Shown here in pieces: positions 1 to 7,577 of a stretch of DNA of 64,000 bases. This stretch comes from Devosia faecipullorum. GTDB lineage: Bacteria; Pseudomonadota; Alphaproteobacteria; Rhizobiales; Devosiaceae. Position numbers and translations under genes: made by a program. Below the pieces are notes generated by a model. That model was not told the origin of the DNA. It was given only the letters and a program-made list of their open reading frames with translations, and searched no databases. The stretch lies in assembly GCF_015158295.1 (NCBI RefSeq), contig NZ_JACDXV010000001.1:868001-932000 (forward strand), in the 5' to 3' direction. Each line of letters begins with the position of its first letter. Positions within the stretch are counted from its first letter, which is position 1.

Positions 1-955
1 AGTCCAGCGCATCCAGATCGGCCCGAAAGGCCTCGTAATCGGCGCCATGGGCGGCGATGAAGGCGCGATCCTCCCTGCCCTGCTCCACCACCGCCTTAGC
101 TAGCCCCTTGAACAGCGCGATGTCCGAGCCGATGCGCGGTTGCAGATAGTCCGAGGCAATTTCGCTGCCGCCCTTGAGCATGGATGATGCCGATTTGGGC
201 ACCGCGAATTTCACCAGTCCCGGCTCCTTGGCCGGATTGATGACGATGACCTGCCCGCCCCGCTCGCGGCATTTTTTCAGCATGTGGATGAAGCGGGGAT
301 GATTGGAGGACGGATTGGCACCGATGACGAAAATCAGGTCCGTGCCGGTCAGGTCTTCCAGCTCGACCGTCGCCGTGCCCTTGCCGATCGTCGTGGCCAG
401 CCCTTCGCTGGTCGCCTGATGGCAATAATAGGAGCAATTGTTGACATTGTTGGTGCCATAGGCCCGCGCCAACAATTGAAAGAGAAAGCCCGCCTCGTTG
501 GAGGAACGGCCCGAGGAATAGAAAAAGCTCCGTCTCGGATCGGTTTCCGCCAGCCGGTGCGCCGCATGTTCAAGCGCACTCTCCCAATCGATGGGCGTGA
601 AGTGCGAGGCCCCGGCACGCCGGAACAGCGGCGTGCCCAGCCGTCCGAGATGCTCCATCTCCCTGCCGGTCAATTCGGCCAGGTCGTCGATGGAATGCTC
701 GAAGATCGGGTGCGGAATGGGCGGCTGGATATCGGTCGATTGCGCCTGCACGCTCTTGTTGCAGACCGATGGAAACTCGTCGAGTTCATTGGTCATGCCG
801 CCGCGCTGCCCGCCCATGCCATAGGCGCAGGCTTTGCAGGTATTCTTGGCGGTCAGCGCTTTGGCGGCCTTGCCCACGCCCATCTTGCCGATTGTCGCCA
901 GCGTATAGAGCACCTTTTTGGGGCCACCCCCGACAATTTGACTGGTATTGGGCAT
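1..955 (-). CDS. FdhF/YdeP-type molybdopterin oxidoreductase, C-terminal part outside window
   Basis: This minus-strand frame stays open from an ATG at 953-955 to the window edge, giving about 318 N-terminal residues of a protein whose family is usually about 750 residues. The start has AAGGAG five bases upstream. An N-terminal cysteine cluster (TCKACAYGMGG, later SVCNKSV) fits a 4Fe-4S site. It is followed by molybdopterin-binding motifs: FYSSGRSSNEA, NNCSYYCHQATSEGL and FVIGANPSSNHPR. These match the alpha-subunit-like oxidoreductases related to formate dehydrogenase H. The electron donor and acceptor cannot be told from sequence. An Lrp regulator ends 73 bases upstream on the same strand and may share its transcript. 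Confidence 0.85.
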   Translation of the reverse strand, partial: MPNTSQIVGGGPKKVLYTLATIGKMGVGKAAKALTAKNTCKACAYGMGGQRGGMTNELDEFPSVCNKSVQAQSTDIQPPIPHPIFEHSIDDLAELTGREMEHLGRLGTPLFRRAGASHFTPIDWESALEHAAHRLAETDPRRSFFYSSGRSSNEAGFLFQLLARAYGTNNVNNCSYYCHQATSEGLATTIGKGTATVELEDLTGTDLIFVIGANPSSNHPRFIHMLKKCRERGGQVIVINPAKEPGLVKFAVPKSASSMLKGGSEIASDYLQPRIGSDIALFKGLAKAVVEQGREDRAFIAAHGADYEAFRADLDALD

Positions 956-1028
956 GCAATTCTCCTTGCCCGCATTGTGGGATGCAAGGCGGCGGGGCAC
1001 AAGCGCCCCAGGAGCGGAATCCGTCTTC

Positions 1029-1493
1029 TTACACGGGAAGCCCGGTTCGCGCCTTGACGGTGCGGATGCTGAGATTGGAATGGATACGCGCGACACCTGG
1101 CAGGCGGGCGCTGAGACGCCGGTGCAGCCGCTCGAAATCTTCGTGGTCACGGCAGACCACGCGCAGGATGTAGTCGGACTGCCCCGCCATCAGATGACAT
1201 TCCAGCACTTCGGGAATGTCACCCACCGCGGCCTCGAACGCTTCCAGCGCCGCTTCGCTCTGGCTGGTCAGGCCCACTTCGATGAAAAATTGCATCGTAT
1301 AGCCCAGCCGTCCCGCATCGAGCCGTGCGCAATAGCCGGAAACCAGCCCCGCATCTTCCAGCGCCTTGATGCGGCGATGGCAGGCGGAAGCCGAAAGCCC
1401 CACCGCTTCGCCCAGAACCTGAACGCTGCGCCGTGAATCCGCCTGCAATTCCCGCAGCAATTTGCGGTCCGTATTGTCGATCAGCAAAGCCAT
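1029..1493 (-). CDS. Lrp/AsnC family transcriptional regulator
   Basis: This 154-residue protein has the usual Lrp/AsnC length and layout. Residues 5-50 form a winged helix-turn-helix (DNTDRKLLRELQADSR, then SASACHRRIKALEDAGLV). Residues 65-145 form the ligand-binding RAM domain (CHLMAGQSDYILRVVCRD). The ending, with a K near TGLP, is typical. Family members bind amino acids or similar small effectors and often regulate themselves and a neighbour. A 16-bp palindrome lies just upstream of the start and is a natural autoregulatory site. The downstream molybdopterin oxidoreductase is a possible target, by position only. Confidence 0.93.
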   Translation of the reverse strand: MALLIDNTDRKLLRELQADSRRSVQVLGEAVGLSASACHRRIKALEDAGLVSGYCARLDAGRLGYTMQFFIEVGLTSQSEAALEAFEAAVGDIPEVLECHLMAGQSDYILRVVCRDHEDFERLHRRLSARLPGVARIHSNLSIRTVKARTGLPV

Positions 1494-1518
1494 TGCGCAC
1501 GATCATGAAAAATTCGAA

Positions 1519-1534
1519 CTCAATCCGAATTGAG
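1519..1534. promoter_or_regulatory. palindrome upstream of the lrp-type gene, candidate operator
   Basis: CTCAATCCGAATTGAG has perfect 6-bp arms around a 4-bp centre and sits 26 bases upstream of the Lrp start codon. Its size, AT-rich arms and place fit an Lrp-family autoregulatory site. No binding data exist in the sequence itself. Confidence 0.45.
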
Positions 1535-1559
1535 AAGGATCAGGCGCAACAATGCAAGT

Positions 1560-1775
1560 GCCATAGGTAAAGGGTGCGAAACCGAAGCTTCGCACCCCAT
1601 CGGGGACATCGGACAAAGGAGCGTCAGCCTTCACCCGCGTCCACCGTTCAAAGGTGAAGGCTCTGTTGGCGCTCCACCGGTTGCGGCCCGGGTCAAATCC
1701 CGGTTCGCTTTCAAAACGATGGAGGGTAGGCTCGGTTCCCATAAAATTGGGCGGGGCGCCATTCGTGATCGCCGG
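1560..1775. repeat. intergenic stretch with degenerate repeat-like sequence, no gene supported
   Basis: The gap between the Lrp gene and the next minus-strand gene holds a stretch around 1635-1665 whose translation gives the PPFKGEG-like signature of CT-rich intergenic repeats. Another stretch around 1686-1704 (CCCGGGTCAAATCCCGG) resembles the cores of the clear palindromes at 22.3 kb and 33.4 kb. A 79-codon frame on the minus strand has no ribosome site and appears to be translated repeat. Confidence 0.35.
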
Positions 1776-2930
1776 TCAGACCTTGCCGGCCAGCATCAGC
1801 CCGATAGTGCTGACCTCATAGGCGGCGCCCGTCTCCTCCACCTGCGCATGGCTGGCCTTGATTCCTGCTTCCAAGCCGGAGGCAAAGCTATGGGACACCG
1901 CGCCCCGCACCGTCCGATTGGTTTTTGTCGCGCTGTCGTCGTAAAGCCCCCGCTCGTGGCTGAGGCCCAGCCCCGCCGACACGGCGATGCTGTCCGTAAG
2001 TGCGAACCGTGCGTCCAGATCCGCCTCCAGCCGCCGGCTCGCCACCCCGTCCAGCGGATTGAACAGTTCGACGCCGGCAAGAGCGCGCGCGCTGATTGTC
2101 AATTGCTCGGAGACCACCATTTCGGCCTTCGCGTCGAGATAGGGCCAGAACTGCGTCAAATGCGGCGCGGCCTCCGGCCAGACCAGATCGCCGCCGGCCC
2201 GCGCCTCGACGCTCAACAGGCCTTGCCGCAGGCGAAATCCGCCCGCGAGCCGCGCGACACTGGCCGGTTGACGGCCGAAATCGAACCGGTCCGCTTCGGG
2301 GACGCTGGCAATTATCCAATGCAGACGCGCCAGACCAATGACATCCTGGCCGATTGCCCATTCGCCATCGACACGGGCCGTCACCTCACGCACTTCGGGG
2401 TCGATGACGGTCGGCGGGATCGGCAGACCGACGAAATCGGACAGGCCCGGTTGCCGGTGGCGCAGGTCCATTCCCATCGTGACCGCCCGCCCCGCATCCC
2501 CGACGATCAGTTCGCCCAATATTTCATGTTCGAGCGCCGGGCTGTTTATCACCAGCATGAGCGGACCCAGATCGAGCATTTTTCCGGTCCATTCCCCCGT
2601 CAGCGCGTAGCCGGTGCGCAGGCGCATGCCCTCGAACAGGTCGAGGCCGGCCTCGACGCCGCCGGTGATCGAAAGATCGTTCTCGCCATGATGCTGGCGA
2701 AAGACCTGCTGCTCCAGCAGCAATCCGGCGCGCAGCGACAGCGGCCCCATCACGCCTCGGGCGGACAGATCGTGATTGTGGCGAAGGTAAAAATCGGCCG
2801 CGCCGCCCGCGCTTTCCGTCGCATTCGACGTCCAGCCAGTCTCGACGCTGCTGACCAACTCGACAGGCGCCTGCCCCATGGCCGCGACCAGGCCCAGCGC
2901 ATTGACAACCAGCACGATCAGGACACGCAT
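1776..2930 (-). CDS. exported protein, probable outer-membrane beta-barrel
   Basis: I do not recognise a named family. From the preferred start (ATG at 2928-2930, with GGAGAAGG five bases upstream) the protein has 384 residues. It begins with a signal peptide, MRVLIVLVVNALGLVAAMGQA. The mature part is a run of alternating polar and apolar strands with repeated Leu-Xaa-Xaa-Gly-Xaa patterns and no long hydrophobic helix, as in porin-like or autotransporter-type barrels. The last residues are LMLAGKV, without the usual terminal Phe, which weakens the barrel assignment. A longer in-frame start at 2957 has no better ribosome site. A function cannot be given. Confidence 0.65.
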   Translation of the reverse strand: MRVLIVLVVNALGLVAAMGQAPVELVSSVETGWTSNATESAGGAADFYLRHNHDLSARGVMGPLSLRAGLLLEQQVFRQHHGENDLSITGGVEAGLDLFEGMRLRTGYALTGEWTGKMLDLGPLMLVINSPALEHEILGELIVGDAGRAVTMGMDLRHRQPGLSDFVGLPIPPTVIDPEVREVTARVDGEWAIGQDVIGLARLHWIIASVPEADRFDFGRQPASVARLAGGFRLRQGLLSVEARAGGDLVWPEAAPHLTQFWPYLDAKAEMVVSEQLTISARALAGVELFNPLDGVASRRLEADLDARFALTDSIAVSAGLGLSHERGLYDDSATKTNRTVRGAVSHSFASGLEAGIKASHAQVEETGAAYEVSTIGLMLAGKV

Positions 2931-3126
2931 CACCTTCTCCATCTCCATGCGGAGCAATATGAAACGCGCCGGTAACCAATATTATGCGTAGAAACTACGG
3001 ACTTTCCCTAGGATATTCTTGGTTCAGATTAATGGTGAACACCACCAATAGCCTACGTAAGTATTTGATTAACTATATTAAATTTCCCAGCGCGCAAATC
3101 CTCGTCCGCATTCGGAAGGATTTGCG

Positions 3127-3759
3127 ATGCACCAGCAAGCAAGCGATGTCTGTCAGGCCCTGCGCCATTGGCGCATCCGCTCCCGGCTGGGTCAGGCGGC
3201 GATTGCGCAATGTCTGGGGGTAACCCAGAGCCAGGTCAGCCGCTGGGAAAGTGGCCGCGACCTGCCGCGCCCGCATAATGTGGAAGCCATTCGCCGCCTG
3301 ATCTGGGGGCCTGAAGCCGATCCGCTCCTGGCGCTCAGGCATTTCGTGGAGCAGTCCGGCCAGCACTTGCTGCTGATCGACATGCACCACACCATCATTG
3401 CCCGCAGCTTGCCCTTGCGCACCCAGACCAACCTGCTCGACCGCTTCGGCTGGGTTTTGGATCCGGCGCGCAATGCCGGTTTCGCTCCGGCCTGGCGGCG
3501 TTTCGTCGCCATTCTCGAACAGCCTTCCGGCGCAGTAGGGCTGACCGTCACCCTGCCCTTCACCCAGGAGGGCGAACAATGGTGCCTGACTTTGGGCATG
3601 ATCGTCTATTCGCTAGGCGGCATTCGAGTTTGTCTGGCCGAACCGAGCTTCACCCCTTGCGATGCTCCCGGCGATATCCGCTTCGAGGAAGTCCATATCG
3701 CCGCCGATAATGGCCGGCGCCATGCGCTGACCCTGTGGCCGCAATCCCCCCGCCATTGA
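3127..3759 (+). CDS. XRE-family transcriptional regulator with C-terminal effector-like domain
   Basis: This is a 210-residue protein whose start is preceded by GAAGGA at eight bases. Residues about 8-60 form a Cro/cI-type helix-turn-helix: ALRHWRIRSRLGQAAIAQCL leads into the recognition helix TQSQVSRWESGRDLPRP. Residues 75-200 form a mixed alpha/beta region that may sense a ligand (VEQSGQHLLLIDMHHTIIA and CLTLGMIVYSLGG), without a motif I can name. It stands alone between divergent or convergent exported-protein genes, so its targets are unknown. Confidence 0.8.
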   Translation: MHQQASDVCQALRHWRIRSRLGQAAIAQCLGVTQSQVSRWESGRDLPRPHNVEAIRRLIWGPEADPLLALRHFVEQSGQHLLLIDMHHTIIARSLPLRTQTNLLDRFGWVLDPARNAGFAPAWRRFVAILEQPSGAVGLTVTLPFTQEGEQWCLTLGMIVYSLGGIRVCLAEPSFTPCDAPGDIRFEEVHIAADNGRRHALTLWPQSPRH

Positions 3760-3797
3760 CGTTTTCCCTGTTCCGCCATTGCCCCGCCAAAAATGGC

Positions 3798-3826
3798 GAC
3801 CCGCGCCGAGGGCTGCGGCGCGGGTC
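3798..3826 (-). terminator. hairpin, probable terminator of the 3870-4238 gene
   Basis: GACCCGCGCC and GGCGCGGGTC form a perfect 10-bp stem with a 9-base loop. Read on the minus strand it is followed by GCCATTTTTGG, giving a U-run, so it fits a factor-independent terminator for the minus-strand gene. It may also stop the convergent XRE transcript. Confidence 0.6.
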
Positions 3827-3869
3827 AGTGAGGGAAAGGAGGCAGGTTCCCTCACGGGGTAGGAAGGCT

Positions 3870-4238
3870 TTACCAGCGCATGCCGGGCGCGCTCTTGTTG
3901 AAGCTGTTCCAGTTGGTGGACTGGCTGTTGCCGGAATTGACGTTGGTATTTTTCGTATTGCCCGAATTGATGTTCGTGCTGTTGCCGGAATCGACGTAGC
4001 TGGTGTTCTGCCCGCCAATACCCAGAATGCCGTTGCCGCTGCCGATATTGTTCAGGATCGAGCTGTTATTGCCGACGGCGACGGTGGTGCCGTTGAGCAC
4101 ATTGATCTTTTCCAGCCCGATGGCGGCGGTGACATTGCCGAGCAGCCCGCCGCTGCCCTTGCTGAAGAAGCCTCCGGCCTGGGCGGCAGGGGTCATGGCC
4201 AGAGCCGCGACGACGGAAAGAGCAATAATCGCTTTCAT
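3870..4238 (-). CDS. small exported Asn/Ser/Gly-rich repeat protein
   Basis: The start chosen is the ATG at 4236-4238, which has GGGAG ten bases upstream. An earlier in-frame ATG at 4259 lacks this. The 122-residue product has a signal peptide (MKAIIALSVVAALAMTPAAQA). A Gly/Asn-rich section follows, then short repeats built on D/N-S-G-N: DSGNSTNI, NSGNTKNTNV, NSGNSQSTNW and NSFN, at 8, 10 and 10 residue steps. There is no cysteine. Such regular Asn/Ser/Thr ladders occur in beta-solenoids and functional amyloid subunits, but I recognise no family. It is probably released to the periplasm or surface. The amyloid idea is inference. Confidence 0.7.
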   Translation of the reverse strand: MKAIIALSVVAALAMTPAAQAGGFFSKGSGGLLGNVTAAIGLEKINVLNGTTVAVGNNSSILNNIGSGNGILGIGGQNTSYVDSGNSTNINSGNTKNTNVNSGNSQSTNWNSFNKSAPGMRW

Positions 4239-4420
4239 CTCAGGTACTCCCTTTTTCACTGATCCCTGAAGGACATGGATGAGGGAGCATCAGCCGTGGC
4301 GCCGAAGCAATTTCCGACCCCGATTTAATGCGTTGCATGCGCAAGATGCGCGAAAATAAGGGAAAGTGCGGAGCAATCGTCCAGTGTTCGCCACAGAAAA
4401 CGGGCAGCACAAACGAAAGC

Positions 4421-4438
4421 ACCCGGCAAGAGCCGGGC
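4421..4438 (-). terminator. hairpin downstream of the 4466-4786 gene
   Basis: CCCGGC and GCCGGG form a short GC stem around a 4-base loop. Read on the minus strand it is followed by TGCTTTCGTTTG, a weak U-rich tail. It sits about 30 bases after the stop of the minus-strand gene. Confidence 0.5.
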
Positions 4439-4465
4439 GCCTTGGAACAGAGCTGAAAGGGTCGA

Positions 4466-4786
4466 TCAGTCGACCAGGCCAGCCGTGCGGCAATCTTCGA
4501 GGGTGATCGTGTCGAGATCCACCTTGGTCGAGGAATTGCGGGCCGCCGTGTCGGCCTCGAGACCGGTCGGCTCGCTGTCAGCCGCTTTGGCTTCGTCGCC
4601 CGTCGTCATTTCGGCGGCGAACTCATTCTGCTCATTGAGCAGCAGGGCGTCACATTGAGCCTGAACGTAAGGCAGGTCGGCGTCGGAAACGTCATTATTG
4701 CCAACCATGGTCTGCGCATAGGCGGAACCAGCGAAGGCCACGCCACTCAGCAGCGCGACAACACTCAGTGCGGATTTGATGTTCAT
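4466..4786 (-). CDS. small exported acidic protein, function unknown
   Basis: This 106-residue protein has a clear signal peptide (MNIKSALSVVALLSGVAFAG, ending SAYA before Q). The mature part is short, acidic and probably helical, with DVSDADLPYVQAQCDALL near its start and TITLEDCRTAGLVD at the end. The two cysteines, one at each end of the mature chain, could form one disulfide. I do not recognise a family. It is transcribed alone on the minus strand and has its own candidate terminator. Confidence 0.7.
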   Translation of the reverse strand: MNIKSALSVVALLSGVAFAGSAYAQTMVGNNDVSDADLPYVQAQCDALLLNEQNEFAAEMTTGDEAKAADSEPTGLEADTAARNSSTKVDLDTITLEDCRTAGLVD

Positions 4787-5034
4787 TTCACTAATCTCTT
4801 GAAATTGCTAATTGAAAGAGCTTTTTGCTCCCCAAATGAACGGATGATCCCGCAGATCGTTGCAAGGAAAGCCGCGCCATTCGGAAAAGTGATTGGCGCT
4901 GGCCCGCTCCGCGCCGGCCGCCTTGGCCCATCCTCAACCCGCCAGATCATCGCCGCCGAAAAAAGGCCGCTGCCATGGCGCGCCGGAACGAAACCTGCTT
5001 TAAGGGCGCGAGTATTTTGAGATAGCGAAAAACA

Positions 5035-5445
5035 ATGGCACACGATCACGCCCCCGATCCACAAGACCTGTTCCGGCGCCACCTCGCTGAAGTGCTTGCG
5101 GACCTGCAACAGGTTGTGGCCGATGACGGCGAGGCGGTGGCGATGATCGGCAGTCTGGCGACCGAGCTGTCCAGCACGCTTGGCGCGGTCAGCTGGGGCG
5201 CGGCCAAGGATGCCATGTCCGCTGCCAATTACGACGAATTGCTGCAATCCTTCGAAAAGAAGGGCAATGCCCTGCATCAGGCGGGCCAGACGAGGCAGGC
5301 CTATGCGGTCCAGGCTCTGGCGACTTCGCTGGTCGCGGCCACCATGCGCGGCGACCGCGTGATCGCGGAGGGCGAGGGCCTGCTCGACGCCCTGATCGAC
5401 CGCGCTGTCGTGCTTTATCGTCGCCACCTAGCCAGCCTCAACTAG
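5035..5445 (+). CDS. hypothetical protein, predicted all-helical
   Basis: This 136-residue protein has no signal peptide, membrane segment or cysteine. It is rich in Ala, Leu, Asp and Gln and should form a helical bundle (for example LATELSSTLGAVSWGAAKDAM and SFEKKGNALHQAGQTRQAYA). The ribosome site is weak (GAGATAG upstream). A continuous open frame, neighbour-like codon use and an uncluttered position support a real gene. I cannot name a family. Confidence 0.6.
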   Translation: MAHDHAPDPQDLFRRHLAEVLADLQQVVADDGEAVAMIGSLATELSSTLGAVSWGAAKDAMSAANYDELLQSFEKKGNALHQAGQTRQAYAVQALATSLVAATMRGDRVIAEGEGLLDALIDRAVVLYRRHLASLN

Positions 5446-5568
5446 CCAATTCCCTTTCCGATGCCGCCGATTGGGCGTCCCTGGCACCAAGCAACAATAA
5501 TGCGCCGTCTCACTTCCGCCGCCACCGGCTTGTGCAATACTGGCTCCGACCGCAAAAGGAGTCGCTTC

Positions 5569-5958
5569 ATGAATCGCTTTTCCGTTCTGCCGCTCGCCAC
5601 ACTCCTCCTGGCGGTTTCTGCCCCGCTGGCCTTCGGCCAGACGACGACCGGCGCCAGCCTGACGCTGACCCTTGAGAGCGCGGGCAATATCGAGCGCAAT
5701 ATCGTCACCTATCAATGCGCCGACGAAGCGGCGCTGGTGGTCCAATATGTCAATGCCGCGCCCAATTTCCTCGCCATCCTGCCGGTGGATGGGGTGAACC
5801 ACGTTTTCGCCACCACCCTTTCAGGCTCCGGTGCGCGCTATGTGTCCGGCCCTTATGAATGGTGGAGCCATCAGGGCGAAGGAACTTTGCGCGATCTGAT
5901 GCAGGACGAGGACGCCGAGCCGCTGGCGGTCTGCAACGAAATCAGCAACACACCCTGA
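5569..5958 (+). CDS. MliC-type periplasmic lysozyme inhibitor
   Basis: The start at 5569 has AAAGGAG seven bases upstream, and the 129-residue product begins with a signal peptide ending in LAFGQ. No lipobox is seen, so the mature protein is probably soluble in the periplasm. The domain matches the C-type lysozyme inhibitor fold: VTYQCADEAALVVQY, then SGSGARYVSGPYEWWSHQGE, then a closing cysteine in LAVCNE. In the family, the SGSGARY loop enters the lysozyme active site and the two cysteines pair. It would protect peptidoglycan from host or grazer lysozyme. The next gene starts 17 bases on and may be co-transcribed. Confidence 0.85.
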   Translation: MNRFSVLPLATLLLAVSAPLAFGQTTTGASLTLTLESAGNIERNIVTYQCADEAALVVQYVNAAPNFLAILPVDGVNHVFATTLSGSGARYVSGPYEWWSHQGEGTLRDLMQDEDAEPLAVCNEISNTP

Positions 5959-5975
5959 GGCCGGAAAGGCTCTAA

Positions 5976-6563
5976 ATGGATCTCGCGCTTAGCCAGGAAT
6001 TGTTCCCCCACGTGCGCGTCGTCATGGGCACGGTCATCGGGCTCGGGATCACGCGCCTGCTGATGACCGTCGCCGGCATCATCCAGCATCCGATGCGGGG
6101 CAAGGTTTCGGCCCTGCACATGTTCTGGGTCGGCTCGATGCTGCTGGAACTGATCTTGTTCTGGTGGTGGGAATTCGCCCTGCGCAGCTTCCAGTTCTGG
6201 AGCTTCGGCGTCGTCCTGTTCCTGATGATCTATGCGATAACGCTGTTTCTCATGGCGGCGCTGCTCTCTCCCGACAACATCTCGGAATATAAGGGCTACG
6301 AGGACTTTTTCCTCAAGCGCCGGAACTGGTTCTTCGGCCTGCTCGCCACCACTTTCCTGCTCGATCTGGTCGACACCATGATCAAGGGCGAAGCCCATTG
6401 GACCCGTTTCGACTGGACCTATTTTGCACAGGTGCCCATCGGCCTGCTGCTTTGCATCATTGCCTGGAAGAGTCGCGACCGCAGGGTGCATCTCATCATC
6501 GTCGGGCTGCACCTGCTGCACCAGCTCGCTCTCGTGCTGAACTTTTTCACCCCGGTCCCCTGA
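5976..6563 (+). CDS. integral membrane protein of unknown function
   Basis: This 195-residue protein has about six hydrophobic helices, including VVMGTVIGLGITRLLMTVAG, LHMFWVGSMLLELILFWWW, FGVVLFLMIYAITLFLMAAL, WFFGLLATTFLLDLVDTMI and a C-terminal pair. GGAAAGG lies seven bases upstream of the start. It follows the lysozyme-inhibitor gene by 17 bases and is likely in the same transcript. No catalytic motif or named family is visible. Confidence 0.7.
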   Translation: MDLALSQELFPHVRVVMGTVIGLGITRLLMTVAGIIQHPMRGKVSALHMFWVGSMLLELILFWWWEFALRSFQFWSFGVVLFLMIYAITLFLMAALLSPDNISEYKGYEDFFLKRRNWFFGLLATTFLLDLVDTMIKGEAHWTRFDWTYFAQVPIGLLLCIIAWKSRDRRVHLIIVGLHLLHQLALVLNFFTPVP

Positions 6564-6675
6564 AGCGGGACGATCGGTGCCCGCATGTTACACTGGACGC
6601 TATCTGGGCGCTGGCATATGGCGCCGATAGCGCGTAAATGAAGCACGAAACGCGACGGACGAGGATTTGCCGCTC

Positions 6676-7107
6676 ATGAACATGCTCATCTCGTCCTTCA
6701 TGTTCATTGCGCTGTTCGCAATTGCCATCGCCCATTTCCTCTGGGCCTTTGGCCGGACATGGCCGATCCGCGACGAGAAACTGCTGGCCCAGACCGTGGT
6801 GGGCTTCAAGGACATCCAGTCCATGCCGCCGAAACTGGCCAGCTTCGGCGTCGGCATCGCCACCTTCACCGCCGGCATATTTGCCCTGGCTTTGGCCGAC
6901 CACGACAGCGGCGGGCTCTGGCTCAATCTGGCGGGACTGGCGCTGGCGGCAATATTTTTAGCGCGCGGCATTGTCGGCTACACGCCCTGGTGGGCCGGCC
7001 TCACGCCCGAGCCCAATTTCCGCCTCAACGACCGCCGGGTCTATTCCCCGCTCTGCCTGTTCCTGGGCCTGGGTTTCCTCGTCCTGCTCTATCTGCGTCT
7101 CGCCTGA
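6676..7107 (+). CDS. DUF3995-family membrane protein
   Basis: From the ATG at 6676 (GAGG upstream; a TTG at 6667 is too close to it) the product is 143 residues with four transmembrane helices. It matches DUF3995 proteins: an early HFLWAFGRTWP, a central long helix, then RGIVGYTPWWAGL and the conserved YSPLCLFLGL near the end. Members are small inner-membrane proteins without an assigned role. The acetyltransferase gene begins four bases after the stop, so the two are probably co-translated. Confidence 0.8.
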   Translation: MNMLISSFMFIALFAIAIAHFLWAFGRTWPIRDEKLLAQTVVGFKDIQSMPPKLASFGVGIATFTAGIFALALADHDSGGLWLNLAGLALAAIFLARGIVGYTPWWAGLTPEPNFRLNDRRVYSPLCLFLGLGFLVLLYLRLA

Positions 7108-7111
7108 CGCC

Positions 7112-7576
7112 ATGGCCCAATATGTGCGCATGCGCCGGTATCTGGACGCAACGCTCACGCCCCCGGCCGCGCCTGCCGGCATCGCCCTATTGCCGCTCTG
7201 GCGGGCAAGACCCATCGAACTTCATGCCCTGCTGCGCGAGAGCTATGCTGGGGGTGGCGGCAGCGTTGGGGATTTTGACACCTGGTTCTGGCCGCTGGTG
7301 GAAGACAGCGAATTCGACCCCGGCCTCATGCTGATCGCCGCCGATGGTGAGGATCGCCCGCTCGGGCTGGCCCAATCCTGGACCAGCGGCTTTCTCAAGG
7401 ATCTCGTGGTGGCGCCCGGAGCGCGGCGGCAGGGGGTCGGCGCCTTCCTGCTCGAAACCACCTTCAATGCCTTCCGCACCCGCGGCCTCGACCATGTCGA
7501 CCTCAAGGTGGAAGCCGACAATTACGCCGCCCGCCTCTTCTATGCCCGCCATGTCATGGTCGAGATAGACCAGTAG
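7112..7576 (+). CDS. GNAT-family N-acetyltransferase
   Basis: The start at 7112 lies four bases after the preceding stop. The 154-residue protein carries the GNAT acetyl-CoA loop, RRQGVG, following the beta-strand FLKDLVVAPGA. The later DHVDLKVEADNYAARLFYAR is the family's typical C-terminal strand and helix. The first 60 residues differ from common GNATs and probably set substrate choice, which I cannot infer. It ends one base before the convergent glgX stop. Confidence 0.85.
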   Translation: MAQYVRMRRYLDATLTPPAAPAGIALLPLWRARPIELHALLRESYAGGGGSVGDFDTWFWPLVEDSEFDPGLMLIAADGEDRPLGLAQSWTSGFLKDLVVAPGARRQGVGAFLLETTFNAFRTRGLDHVDLKVEADNYAARLFYARHVMVEIDQ

Positions 7577-7577
7577 A

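Noticed and set aside
1503-1742. 79-codon frame in the Lrp-porin gap
   Set aside because: No ribosome site; the peptide is translated repeat sequence.
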